In this document: positions 1 through 39,088 of the stretch, one piece after another
How positions within the stretch are numbered: position 1 is the first letter of the stretch
How the letters are laid out: each line of letters begins with the position of its first letter
Source of the DNA: Haliotis asinina
Taxonomy: Eukaryota > Mollusca > Gastropoda > Lepetellida > Haliotidae
Reading direction: 5' to 3'
DNA length: 64,000 bases
NCBI RefSeq assembly: GCF_037392515.1
Contig: NC_090291.1
Span: 36,789,001 to 36,853,000 of the forward strand
The notes under the pieces: generated by a model
The model's input: the letters and a program-made list of their open reading frames with translations, nothing else
Databases searched by the model: none
What the model was told of the DNA's origin: nothing
Made by a program: the position numbers and the translations under genes

Positions 1-410
1 AGGCTTCCTCTAAAGGCTTATACGGAGGTCCTCTAAGATGTTGTAGGACGATGTTGAGGTCCCAAACTGGAGGACGAAGCTTAACTTTCCGGTCCTCCAA
101 TTTGCAGGCCTTGAGTAGCGCAATAAGATCTGGTACCTTGGAAATCTGTTTATCTGCTTTAATCGAATAGAGTTCAAAGCCGACAGATAAGTCCCCAAGG
201 TACTGCCTCTAAGATGCTTGCAGTTATGCAGGAACAGGAGGAAGTTCGCTAAATACTGTGGAGAAGCTGTCATAGGGTCTTGCGATCTTTGAGCGCAAAA
301 ACTCTCAAATGAGCGCCACTTGTCGTCATATAAGGACCTAGTGGACATTCGATGCGTACAAGCTAGGACGCTTGCCGCGCACGAGGAGTAGCCCTTAACT
401 CTTATTGCCT
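1..410 (-). pseudogene. DIRS-type tyrosine recombinase, N-terminal fragment
   Basis: Reading leftward, the translation shows KGYSS...THRMSTRSLYDDKW, then PQYLANFLLFLH and TLGTYLSALNSIR, the helical core-binding half of DIRS recombinases. After a frame change near position 110 it continues as CKLEDRKVKLRPPVWDL and LQHLRGPPYKPL. The same segments occur in the remnant at 25974-26486 and, more distantly, in the intact element (PPWDLSVVLDWLSGP). The catalytic R-HxxR-Y half would lie left of the window. A second, partial KGYSS...STQSLY copy just upstream (about 640-730) shows an internal duplication. Confidence 0.7.
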
Positions 411-975
411 TCTGCAGATGACCCAACTGTGAAGATGAAATCTCAGTGGGTCCGGATGCAGCTGCCGACTGTGCGGATGTCGAAGCAGACGTAACTAATC
501 TGGGAGCTGGTATGACTCTCTGCTGGCGAGATGACGCAGGTCGGGGAACCATGGCCTGGCTGGCCACCAAGGTGCCACCAAAAGCAGTCGCAGGATCGTG
601 TCGATCGCCCACGCCTGCAGGTCCATAAAGTGACTGAGTGGAAACCCTGTGCTCCAGGGTGATTAATTTCGCCACTTGAGATGAGTACCCCTTGGCCCTC
701 AAGACTATCACAGATGGTCCAGGCGCAAAGATGAAACCGTGACGGATCCAGGTGCAGTGTCCAATTGTGAGGATGGTACAACAATTGGTCCCACTCTGGA
801 AGCCGATTATTTGAAACGTCTCTCGACACAACATATTCTCTCGGGCACCAATCAAAATATAGACGTGACGTCACCGGTGTAGCAGGTAACTGATCATCAT
901 GAAATCTTGTAAACGGTGATACCCTGCTAGCCTACAGGCTTGACCGTAACCATGTTGTTTGCGAGCACGTGTCCA

Positions 976-1205
976 AATGAGTAAAGCGCGCGAAAACCCT
1001 TCCGCCGCTTGAAACTGACGTAGACAAATTGTTTTTCAGATAGATGTGTTGGAATTTTCCCCGAAGATAAATGCCGTCCTCTCTTGTAATAAGAGGTGTA
1101 GTTAGGCGTGTCACTTTGTTGTTGTCTCGAAAAATCTTCGTGACGAAATGAGTAAAGCACGTGAAAGAAATCTTTCTCCGCTTGAAGTATATGTAGACAA
1201 ATTGT
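976..1205. repeat. Direct repeat inside the DIRS remnant
   Basis: Two diverged copies of a segment of about 56 bp, at 976-1031 and 1150-1205. Both begin GAGTAAAGC and end GTAGACAAATTGT, and they are offset by 174 bp. This is a local duplication in noncoding decayed sequence. Confidence 0.6.
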
Positions 1206-1951
1206 AACGTAAGGATCTACGGGGATGCGACCAGTCCCTCCCACCTACCGGCGTAGGAATATCTGGTACGGTGATCGATCCTCGAGGCGTTGTCTTCAGA
1301 CAAGTCCATCGCCGCCGCCGAGGTAGCTGACGCCAGCGCAGACAACGGCTTAAGCATCCGCTTGAGTTCAGTCTCAATGGCCACCTGCTTAGAATCCTGC
1401 ACTCTATGAGAGAGCCGCGAGGAGCCCAATAACCGCTACAGAGATACAACCAAGACAGCCACGCTGTCCTCAAAAACCAGGCTGTCTATCTTGTAATCTG
1501 ACTTCCTCGACTTACACGCTTAGAAATTCGGATTAGTTGACAATTTCGCATAGACCGCATGTAATACAACCATGGCGTCCGCCACCATAGGATGAGGCGG
1601 GATGAGTAGTTCCGGTGATAAATGAATTGCTGCAGGGTTGCTGGAATCAGCCGAAGGCGAAGGGCAGTCCGGTAACCTGTCAGCAATCCACTCGAAGACG
1701 AATGATAAGGGTAGTCAAGTGCCATCACCATTGCCGTCGCCTCCTACTTCCTCGTCGAAGTCCGGGCAAAAACCTTGTACCTCCAGGTCCTCCCAGGACA
1801 TGGAATTCGAATCACGCCGCAGTGTAAGAGACGGAGTCGATGCATGAGCAGCAGATTCCTTGGACGGGATCCAAGGTGGTTCCGGTGACCGCAAACGCAG
1901 AGTTCTAGAGGAACGTCGAGGTGATATGGACTGGGAGAGCAAGTAACATCT

Positions 1952-2857
1952 TCACCTGGTAGTAAAGCGAGAGTCCACATTCAAAGGGCGTCGCGGGGAC
2001 CGAGAACTCCGACAAAGACTACTGTGGAGGGTATAGGATCGCAGACTCCCAGGGAACCTGGAGCGCGATCTGCGCCGAGAGCTCTCTGCCTCCAAGCGCC
2101 GAGCGCGCCCTTCATCCAACTGTCGTTGCAAAACCTCTTCCCTGGACAACATATGTAACACCCTGGGTATACGGTAAGACGCAGGTGCTGGCGCTGGCAC
2201 AGTATCCGGCGTCGGCGCTGGTGTTGGGACAGGCGCTGACGTAGACATAGGCGCTGGCGTAGGCATAGGTACTGGCGCAGGCATAGGCACTGGCGTAAGC
2301 GCTGGCGCAGGCACAGGCGCTGGCGTAAGCGCCGCCGTAGGCTTAGGCGCTGGCGCAGACATAGGGTGCTGGCCTAAGCACAGGCGCTGGTGTCGGCATA
2401 GGCGCTGGTGTCGGCGTAGGCGCTGGTGTCGGCATAGGCGCTGGCATCGCAGCAGCACCGGGCGTGAGGAGGGAGCGCAGGAACCTCTGGACCTCCGGAT
2501 GAGACAAGCCTCCGGACGAAAACAGATCCACGATGGAATCCGAGCGAGGTGGTTCCGGGGACAAACGTACAGGCGTCATGGACGAACGCCCCATCCCAGG
2601 CGTCGGCACAGGCGCTGAAGGCGGTTGTAAGTCAGGGTCGTCCGGCAGAGATCCCAACGACAACGCTGGAGACGACAACCTTCTCTTCCGCTGTGAAAAA
2701 TGCTTCCTCTTAGCCGCAAAAGAAGCCTTGAAACCAGCAACCAACAACGCCTCGCAGTACTGGCAGCGTCCGTCAAAAGAGCAGGCCAGAGACGCACAAT
2801 CCGGGCACCAAGGGTGGGGAAATTCGCCGAATCCTGCCCCTAGCAGACGGTGCTAAA
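1952..2857 (-). pseudogene. Gag-like protein of the family B DIRS element, frameshifted
   Basis: After a stop at about 2857 the minus strand reads a cysteine cluster, WCPDCASLAC...RCQYC. A Lys/Arg-rich segment and a long Pro-Ala-Thr-Met low-complexity stretch follow. The frame changes near 2343-2458 inside the low-complexity DNA and continues with SREEVLQRQLDEGRARRLEA, a charged, probably helical segment. The cysteine cluster resembles the triple CxxC head of the intact DIRS gag at 19852. Function is inferred from position and that resemblance. No start codon is evident upstream of the cluster. Confidence 0.55.
2170..2460. repeat. Minisatellite GGCGCTGGCGTAGGCATA-like, Pro-Ala coding
   Basis: Imperfect 6/12/18-bp units built from GGCGCTGGCG(T/C)AGGCATA run for about 290 bp. 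On the minus strand they encode alternating Pro-Ala with Met/Thr/Val. The array coincides with the frame break in the gag-like pseudogene, which fits slippage. Confidence 0.8.
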
Positions 2858-3450
2858 CTGGCGAGACATACACAGTTAAGTGCAACATACAAAACATAAC
2901 AATGCGTTGAAACCAACGCTAGGCGGTAGAAAAAACACCCCTATACCAGAAATGCAGCACCAACGCACCCCCACTATAAAGTAGGCACGCCCGTAAGCTC
3001 GTGACAGCGAAGGGCAAACAACCAAAAAGGTTGCCTGCGTACATCGCAACGTGGCACGAAAAAACATATAAATGCAGTGAAACCTGGCAAAAATACTTAT
3101 CGACATGGAAAACCACATGGAGGGAGAAAACCAGCAAGATATAATACCCCCACGGACGCCATGCCGCACTCACACACGACGCGGGCAAACCCACCCCGAA
3201 GTGAGAGAAAAAAACAACACGAGGTAGCAAAGTAAGTGCAGTTAAAAGATAACTTACCTTAACACGCACACCTAAGGGATACAAACCATACCTACCCGTG
3301 AGGAAACAACTTTATTGAACCACAAAGTAGGTAAACTAAGCGAACCAAAAACGTCCGAACAGACGAACGCTAGAAGTAAAAGTGATTTTTGGATTGTTCG
3401 CGCTTGCGCGAGTGGGGAGATCACGTCACTTCCGTGACTACATTCGTAGA

Positions 3451-3550
3451 TTACATGAGGTAGCCATCTAGGGAATGGCGAATCAACGACTGTCTGATCT
3501 CTTCTAACGAAGCTTGAGGTAATATGCATAAGACCTATGGTAAGGTAAGT
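3451..3550. repeat. Right terminal inverted repeat of the family B DIRS remnant
   Basis: Ends with GAGGTAATATGCATAAGACC and TATGGTAAGGTAAGT. The same block occurs at the right end of the 25577-27579 element and, inverted, at its left end. This sets the element boundary at about 3550. Confidence 0.75.
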
Positions 3551-3779
3551 TAAATTTTTTTACATTTTTTCTTTTGAATTGATGACACAGAATTAATATT
3601 CCGGTCTGATATGATCGGAAAAAGTACATTCTTTCCAAGTTTCTTCATATGAAATAACACAACTGAGAGATAATATCAGGGACATTATTCTCTCTGGCCA
3701 GATGCTCTACTTTTCAGGCATGAATGGTATCAATAAACCTCAGCTGTTTTCCTAGTTTTAGACATTTAGGAATGCTCAC

Positions 3780-32847
<29,068 letters not shown>

Positions 32848-33007
32848 CGTAATGATGTTGTCTTCGCTGATATGGCGGATATTTCAAGACGGCGGGAGAA
32901 AAGGTGCTTCCGGTGCGGTTATGTTAAACTGATGTCGATTGGTTTATACTCCCGTAATATTCAAGACAGCTTTTCCAATTGGTTGAAGTAATGCTTCCGT
33001 AAACATC
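32848..33007. promoter_or_regulatory. Bidirectional promoter of SUPT16H and TRAPPC2L
   Basis: Only 160 bp separate the two divergent start codons, so one compact promoter must serve both genes. Seen in it: ATGGCGGAT (YY1-like, about 32870), GGCGGGAGAA (E2F-like, 32891), CTTCCGG (ETS site, 32907-32913), ATTGG (inverted CCAAT, 32938-32942) and CCAATTGG (32975-32982). No TATA box. These motifs are typical of housekeeping bidirectional promoters; binding is inferred. Confidence 0.8.
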
Positions 33008-36000
33008 ATGGCGGTGTGCGTAGCAGTAATTGCGAAGGAGGTGTGGAGGAAATCTTTGACAATTGCTCTCATTTGAGAACTCAATTATATTTGTCGTTTA
33101 ATACATCGTCTACTAACATTGTTTTAAGAGTGTGATTAATACTGCTAGTTTAAAGGCGCTATATTTCAATCAGGCTTCAATTTCAGGATGACCTACCTGG
33201 TGGTTAAGAGTTAATAGTGTAACCAATGTAAAATTCTTCTTGTTTCTAGCCCCAATGTGAATGGATAGTTTACAGTTACTAAGTGCAACTCAGCAACCGC
33301 TAAAGTATTGAACCAGATTTAGTCTATACTGAACCAACAAGTAAACACACTTGCTACTATAGGTATTTACTGGCTGTCGAACAGTTATCACCATATTTTT
33401 GCGGTGTTTGCAAAATTATTCCGCTATTCGTTAAATTAATGAAACAGAATTAAATAGGATACTTAAAGTTCACATGCAACATAAAACAAAACTTTGCAGT
33501 TTCTGATACTTTTCGGTATGCACAAACAAATAATTTAAAATGCCAATTCAAACTATAAAGTTGAAAAACAAAAATGCGATGGAAAAAAGGCTGTGAAATC
33601 AGCGCTGGGGGAAAAGGTGGTTTCAATGGCTATGCTATGCTGCACTCATAATGCATGCGCAGTGAATGGGTTCATGGAGCTTGAAACGGTATGCCTGCCT
33701 AGAGTATGAGGTCATGAGCAGTAGTCTAATCTTTGTTGTGTACACAAACAAGTAAATAATCTACTCGTTACATAAAATATACATAAAAAACAGCATGTTG
33801 ATTGTGATAAGGAAACTCTGTCACAGAGAAAACTCAGTGTCTGGTTTATTGTCACCTATTTGTCCACCTGCCTGTCTGCTAATCCCAATATGCAGTGCAC
33901 AACTTCAAACATTGACCTCATGCAATTTGAAATTAACACCCATCAGGCTTATTTGCCATAAACAAAGCCAACTAAGCATATCGGCAAATGAACCAGAGGC
34001 CAGTGAAAAGGTTTTTTTACAGTTGAGTACACACCCACCAGCTCTGACTGGGTTTGGTATAGCAGCTGCTTCATTTTGAAGGCCGTAAACCCAAATACAA
34101 AATATTGCGCTTTTCATTTGCAATTATACGCTAATAATTTTGTTAATTTGTTTTTTTCTTAACCAGCAATGCATTTTACATATCATGAATAAGTGTTAAC
34201 TGTATTTTAATTATGTTTGGATTTTCGGTTGCATGTGACCTTTAATTCGCTATTCACTGATGTGTCAATCCCATGCACTGCCAGTTTGCTCTCATATCGC
34301 CTACACCTCATATATCCTACGATGGCCAGTTCTACCTGTTCTAGAACACATAGATCTTGTACAGTGTCTTCGTGACATGACTTACCCATCTATTTACATT
34401 AGTATCATTTGATCAACCATGCATGAATAAAATAGTTTGGGGGAATATTTGAAAGGTATAATTTTCTAAAAACATTTCACTTTCTTTGCTATTTATCATG
34501 TCTATGGCATATAATGGCAAAACAAAAATTCAAAAACAATTATATATTTTTCCCACCTTTTTCGTAGGTTGAGTCAGTGCTTCCATAAATGAAGCAATAG
34601 CCCAAAATAGACCTGAAATAAAAAAAATACCTAGGTTTTTTATCTTTAACGCAAATACACCAGATACTCTAAATGTCAGACAAGCAATTTTGTCACAACA
34701 CAAAAGCAAAATCGATCGCATGTACACTGTATGTATGAACACGGTATAGTTTAAAATGTATTTTATTGATCAATCATAACAAAGTGGCTGTAATCGTTGT
34801 AAACTTCCAGGCAGGTGTACCGCTAATCTGTACGATCATCCTGACAGGGCCCTGACGACCTGAAAAATACTTTCATAAAATCATATCTCATAGATATGCC
34901 GAACCCCTTCTACAGACTCCTTTATTTGGTCCTCAAAATTTGGCATATACACGATAATATACTGTAATTGTTCCTGTTCAACTGATTGTGTTTGGTAATG
35001 TGCACCACGAAATATTCATTACTGTAAATAGTTCTTTTCTTATATAACGCAATCAAATGTATTTAATACAACAGTATGACGGTCCAGATCAAGCTAAAGG
35101 CTGAATGTGAAATGGACTCGTCTCTGGGTTCATGCTGTGTTAAGCAATAGTGACTGCGTGCAGGCATCTTACTATTCTTCATGACATGTTTCATTTGTTT
35201 CAGAATTATCCCTTGTTCATCAAAACCATGCCAACGGAAAATGAACTCAAGTTTTATTATACTGTTCATACATCACTAGATGTTGTTGAAGAAAAGATTA
35301 GCTCCATTGGAAAAAATGCCAATGACCTTAGGGAGCTATATCTTGGACTCCTGTACCCAACAGAAGATTATAAAGTGTATCCTTCCTAGAGTCCATATGG
35401 GCACTATGTGTGAAGGCCATATCAGGTGTCACCAGCTTTGATATTGTAGGAATATTGCTAATAATGGACTCGTACAGTGTGATCACTCTCAGCTTTCCGT
35501 GAGTCAAGCAAGTTCTATTAAAATTGCGACATCGGCATTAGCATTGTGACATCACAACTTTGACACATATTGACGTCAAGCGGTATTGCACTTGTGCAGT
35601 ATTGCTGTAAAAATATTACACTACAGTATCTTCAACGGGCGAGTAATAAAAAATATTGAATGCCCATGGCCTTTGGAAAGCTGAAAGTCAATAGTTCAGT
35701 TCCCTGACTCTACAATTACAAACAGTAAAATCTGGTACCGATACTTATTGTTTCTCTGCCTGGTGCTCTGCATTAAGAGTGAGTTTAGTTTTATGCTGCT
35801 TTTAGCAATGTCTCAACACTGTCATGATGGGGGACACCAGAAATTAATGATGTGCACATATGTTTTGGGTGGGTTGGTGGGTGGGGGAGGGTTCAGCAAT
35901 TTTGTGTGTGAACATATATTAGTACATTATGCTTAAACATTATGGGAAGGAGGGTGGGGTCATTAATTTTGCACCTGACATGCAGTGGGCATTGCTTTCT

Positions 36001-37072
36001 TTGTACATCTATCTCTCAGGACAAATACAGATACACAAGCAAACATGCACATTGCTGTAGTGTGAATGTGATGCCACATCTCGTTTCACTACCTTTCCAC
36101 TTGACCAATAAAGACCAGTCCAGTGACTGATTGCCCTGTTGCCAGTAGTCTCCTTGACTCCTATCCCAGCTATGGCTATGTGACAAACACCAAGGTGAAG
36201 TTTGTTGTGGTTGTGGAGTCATCGAACCTCACGCTAAGAGACAATGATATTCGAGGTGTAAGTCACTCATTCCCATAATACATTCACATTTTGTAACGAT
36301 CAGGAAATTTGAAACCAGTGTCTCACTCAAGAGGATTGAATAATGTTGCCATTGCTCTACCTGTCAAGTCAGAGCAGCTCGGATGCAGCCACAATTCATC
36401 AATCTAACCTGACATACTGTGGTATTTGGTATAACACTTGCTTAAGAATGTAAAACATCTGGTGCTTTTTTGGATGAGGTGCATTCCAGGATTCAAACCA
36501 GAATTAACAACCAAGGCACTCTACAAGAACTTGTAAAGTCATCAACCTAACCCGCTCAGTCACCAGAGCTCCCGAAAACACAAAGTCAGTAACTGGTATT
36601 TCAGATTACATACTTTATTTTTTTATAGAAACATCTTTAGAAATTTATGCATTTAACACGCCGATTTCCATCATTACCATACTGTGCCTTCGACACGTTT
36701 TGGTAGGAATCGTGAACTGTGATGTGTTTCAGATGTTTCGGAAACTTCACCACGCCTATGTCGACATGCTGTGCAATCCCTTTTACAACCCAGGAGAAAA
36801 CATCACATCCAGGTAGAGATTGGATTTTGACAGGGCTGTAATGCAGTGAATATTTAATAGAAAATCAAGAAGTTATAATTACATTTTTTTCTTTAGTTTG
36901 TAAATTACTTAAAACATTAGGCTTGATAAAAGCAATTACATACTTTCAAAACAATATTCTTTTCATTGATGATCAGTGTAAATCTTTAATAAAAGAACGG
37001 TTAAAAGACTGAGTTATTTTCTGCTGCAGGAATTTTGAAAATGTTGTGATTTCCATGATGCAACAAGAATAG
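33008..37072 (+). CDS. TRAPPC2L: Trafficking protein particle complex subunit 2-like protein
   Basis: Small core subunit of the TRAPP complexes, which tether vesicles and activate Rab GTPases at the ER-Golgi and Golgi. Five exons in phase: 33008-33040, 35204-35376, 36170-36257, 36733-36812, 37030-37072, giving 138 residues (human protein about 140). The sequence starts [11 protein letters not shown]. It continues [71 protein letters not shown] and ends [13 protein letters not shown]. This is the sedlin/longin-type alpha-beta fold throughout. Exon 1 is tiny and its donor is GAG|GTGTGG. Exon 2 ends AAAGT|GTATCC. Both sites are weak but are forced by the protein. Shares its promoter with SUPT16H. 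Confidence 0.97.
33041..35203. other. TRAPPC2L intron 1, no gene seen
   Basis: 2.2 kb, AT-rich. A GCATGCGCAGT NRF1-like motif is at about 33653. Open frames such as 33795-34079 show no recognisable protein. No identified repeat family. Confidence 0.45.
35775..35850 (-). repeat. SINE tail and part of family 2 body
   Basis: GAGTGAGTTTAGTTTTATGC, TGCTTTTAGCAATGTCTCAA and GGGGGACACCAGAAAT, then truncated. TRAPPC2L intron 2. Confidence 0.7.
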
Positions 37073-37695
37073 ACTCACCTGTCGTCACCCTGTGGATCAG
37101 TGGAGTCAAGAGGCCATACAAGTACATTCTAGGTGCTTGTGGAAGTCAAGTCAGAGTTGAAGGTGCTGGTCACTATCTAGTGTACTAGTCAGTGGATTGT
37201 CTCCTGCCTGCCTGTAGTTGCTGACAGGTGTCAGCAACTATCTGCAAAACACTTGCAGACAACTAAAATGTTCCAATTAACCACATGGTTTTTGAAGTGT
37301 TACTATTTTTGACTCAACGAAGAACCCATCATTTTCCAAACACTCATATTTACTGTAGTTTCCTTTCAATACAGAAAGAATTTGAATTTCTTTTTGTGAA
37401 AGGCCTACATACAATCCTGTGTGTAAGTCCAATTTATTCAGAAGATTGTTTGTAACAGGTCTAATGGTGTCAAATATTAAATGTGTCCCAACTGATACAA
37501 CATGCTGAACTTTAATGTATAATGGTAGATATTTATTTGTAACGAAGAATGGTTACTAAGGTTACCGATGTCCATGGACAGAGACAAGCTGTAGACATCA
37601 GAGAATGATATGACCATAGCATTGTGTACATTGTTACTGACTGGTTTATCTTGAATGTAATGTGTGCAATAGTCTCCTCTTAATAGAGAATTGTA

Positions 37696-37701
37696 AATAA
37701 A
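37696..37701 (+). terminator. Poly(A) signal of TRAPPC2L
   Basis: AATAAA followed by a T-rich stretch (GTTTCATATCTGACCTTCTT), 624 bp after the stop codon. First good signal downstream of the gene. Confidence 0.6.
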
Positions 37702-38164
37702 CATGTTTCATATCTGACCTTCTTCATCTATATTAGCGCTCAGAATGGTTTGTACATTTGTAGAGACCATATTCGTCCAGTTGTTCTGTAGAATGTTGTT
37801 GGGTATTGACATCTGCTGACCCTGACACCTTTGGTACCATTATGACATGGACGAAAACTCATTAACATTCACTCAGTTGCATTGCCAACCCTTGAACCGC
37901 AATGAAACTTGGCTGATGTGCACACAAACATCATCTGATAGTTATGGACAATAGTTTTATAATTGCCATTTGCAATGTGATGCATCGCTGCTTTATGAAA
38001 AAATTAACTGGATACAGGCATTTGATGCATAACAAATTTCCCTGGGGATAATTAACAATTATCGTATCTGATTTGATTCTGTTACATGATGACCAGGGTC
38101 ATCACTCATGTCTTGAAGTTGCCTGACCAGGCCCATGAAGTATGATGATTTAGCCTGAACCTGT

Positions 38165-38325
38165 CAAAGTCTGGATCTTCAGCAACCCATACTTGTCAAA
38201 GGAACCCACTAATTGGATTGGGTGGTCAGGCTTGTTGATACATCATTGTAGTTGATACTTTATATCTAGATCAATGCTCACAGTGTGGATCACTGTTGTC
38301 TGGTCCAGAGTCAAATACTTACAGA
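38165..38325 (+). repeat. SINE family 1, partial
   Basis: TCAGCAACCCATACTTGTCA, TTGGGTGGTCAGGCTTG and TGTTGTCTGGTCCAGAGTC. It is inverted relative to the next copy, which starts a few bases later. Confidence 0.75.
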
Positions 38326-38329
38326 TCTC

Positions 38330-38590
38330 ACCTTTAGAGTTTAGTTTTACGCAGCACTCCGCAATATTCCAGCTATATGGCGGCGGTCTGTAAATAATCA
38401 AGTCTGGACCAGACAATCCAGTGACCAACAACATGAGCATCGATCTGCACAATTGGGAACTGATGACGTGTCAACCAAGTCAGCGAGTCTGACCACCCGA
38501 TCCCATTAGTCGCTTCTGATGACAAGCATAGTGGCCTTTTATGGTAAGCATGGGTTGCTGAAGACCTACTCTACCCTGGGACCTGCAGCT
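38330..38590 (-). repeat. SINE family 1, near full length
   Basis: GAGTTTAGTTTTACGCAGCA, CCAGCTATATGGCGGCGG, GTCTGACCACCCGATCCC and the end block TACTCTACCCTGGGACC. One of the best-preserved copies. Confidence 0.9.
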
Positions 38591-38941
38591 TTAGAACTGG
38601 TGTATTGCTAAGTGTGACATTAAAAACAAACAAACAAACAAACCATACCAAGACTGACTCTCACACCAACATCAAATGAGTTGGCACAAAGGGCCCAGCA
38701 CTTTGTTTCTTATATACTGGTAGTTCCGGCAAACAGTTTTTCCAAATCTTCTCTTTGGTAGTTGTATGTATTCTTTAGTTACTCATAACACCTGTTTCAG
38801 TTCCTCAATGAATGCGGTATTCAATTCCTTGCACATTTGTCACTTGGGTCAAACTCACATGGTCCACGGTAAACTATGGCTAACAACCTTTTGTTTGCTG
38901 CCTAAAGCGACATCTTGATGCAGACTCTTACACCATTATCA

Positions 38942-39088
38942 GGAGAGGCCAAGTAGTACAATGGTTAAACTGTTCATTCATTGCACTGAAAACCCAGTTC
39001 AATTCCCCACAAGGATACCATGCGTGAAGCCAATTTCTGGTGTCCACCATGATATAGCTGGAATACTGATAAAAACAGAACTAACCAC
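38942..39088 (+). repeat. tRNA-type SINE (family 2)
   Basis: Head AAGTAGTACAATGGTTAAAC, B-box CAGTTCAATTCC, body TGAAGCCAATTTCTGGTGTC, tail AGCTGGAATACTGATAAAAA. Confidence 0.8.

Larger units (their letters stand above)
1..3550 (-). mobile_element. Decayed DIRS-type retrotransposon, right part (family B)
   Basis: Remnant of a tyrosine-recombinase (DIRS-like) retrotransposon whose other end lies left of the window. Seen on the minus strand: a gag-like stretch with a cysteine cluster (about 2857-1952), then degenerate sequence, then the N-terminal half of a recombinase (about 410-1). The right edge (3451-3550) matches both terminal repeats of the element at 25577-27579, including the shared core TTATGCATATTACC. 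Many stops and frameshifts show it is dead. No reverse transcriptase is recognisable between gag and recombinase, so it looks internally deleted. It lies just downstream of SUPT16H exon 24, probably inside that gene's last intron. Confidence 0.75.

Noticed and set aside
2876..3284. Two overlapping minus-strand frames rich in Cys and Phe
   Set aside because: Composition looks random, with no relative in the other DIRS copies; likely the noncoding leader of the relic.
35748..35936. 62-codon plus-strand frame in TRAPPC2L intron 2
   Set aside because: It spans a SINE fragment and G-rich intron; TRAPPC2L is complete without it.
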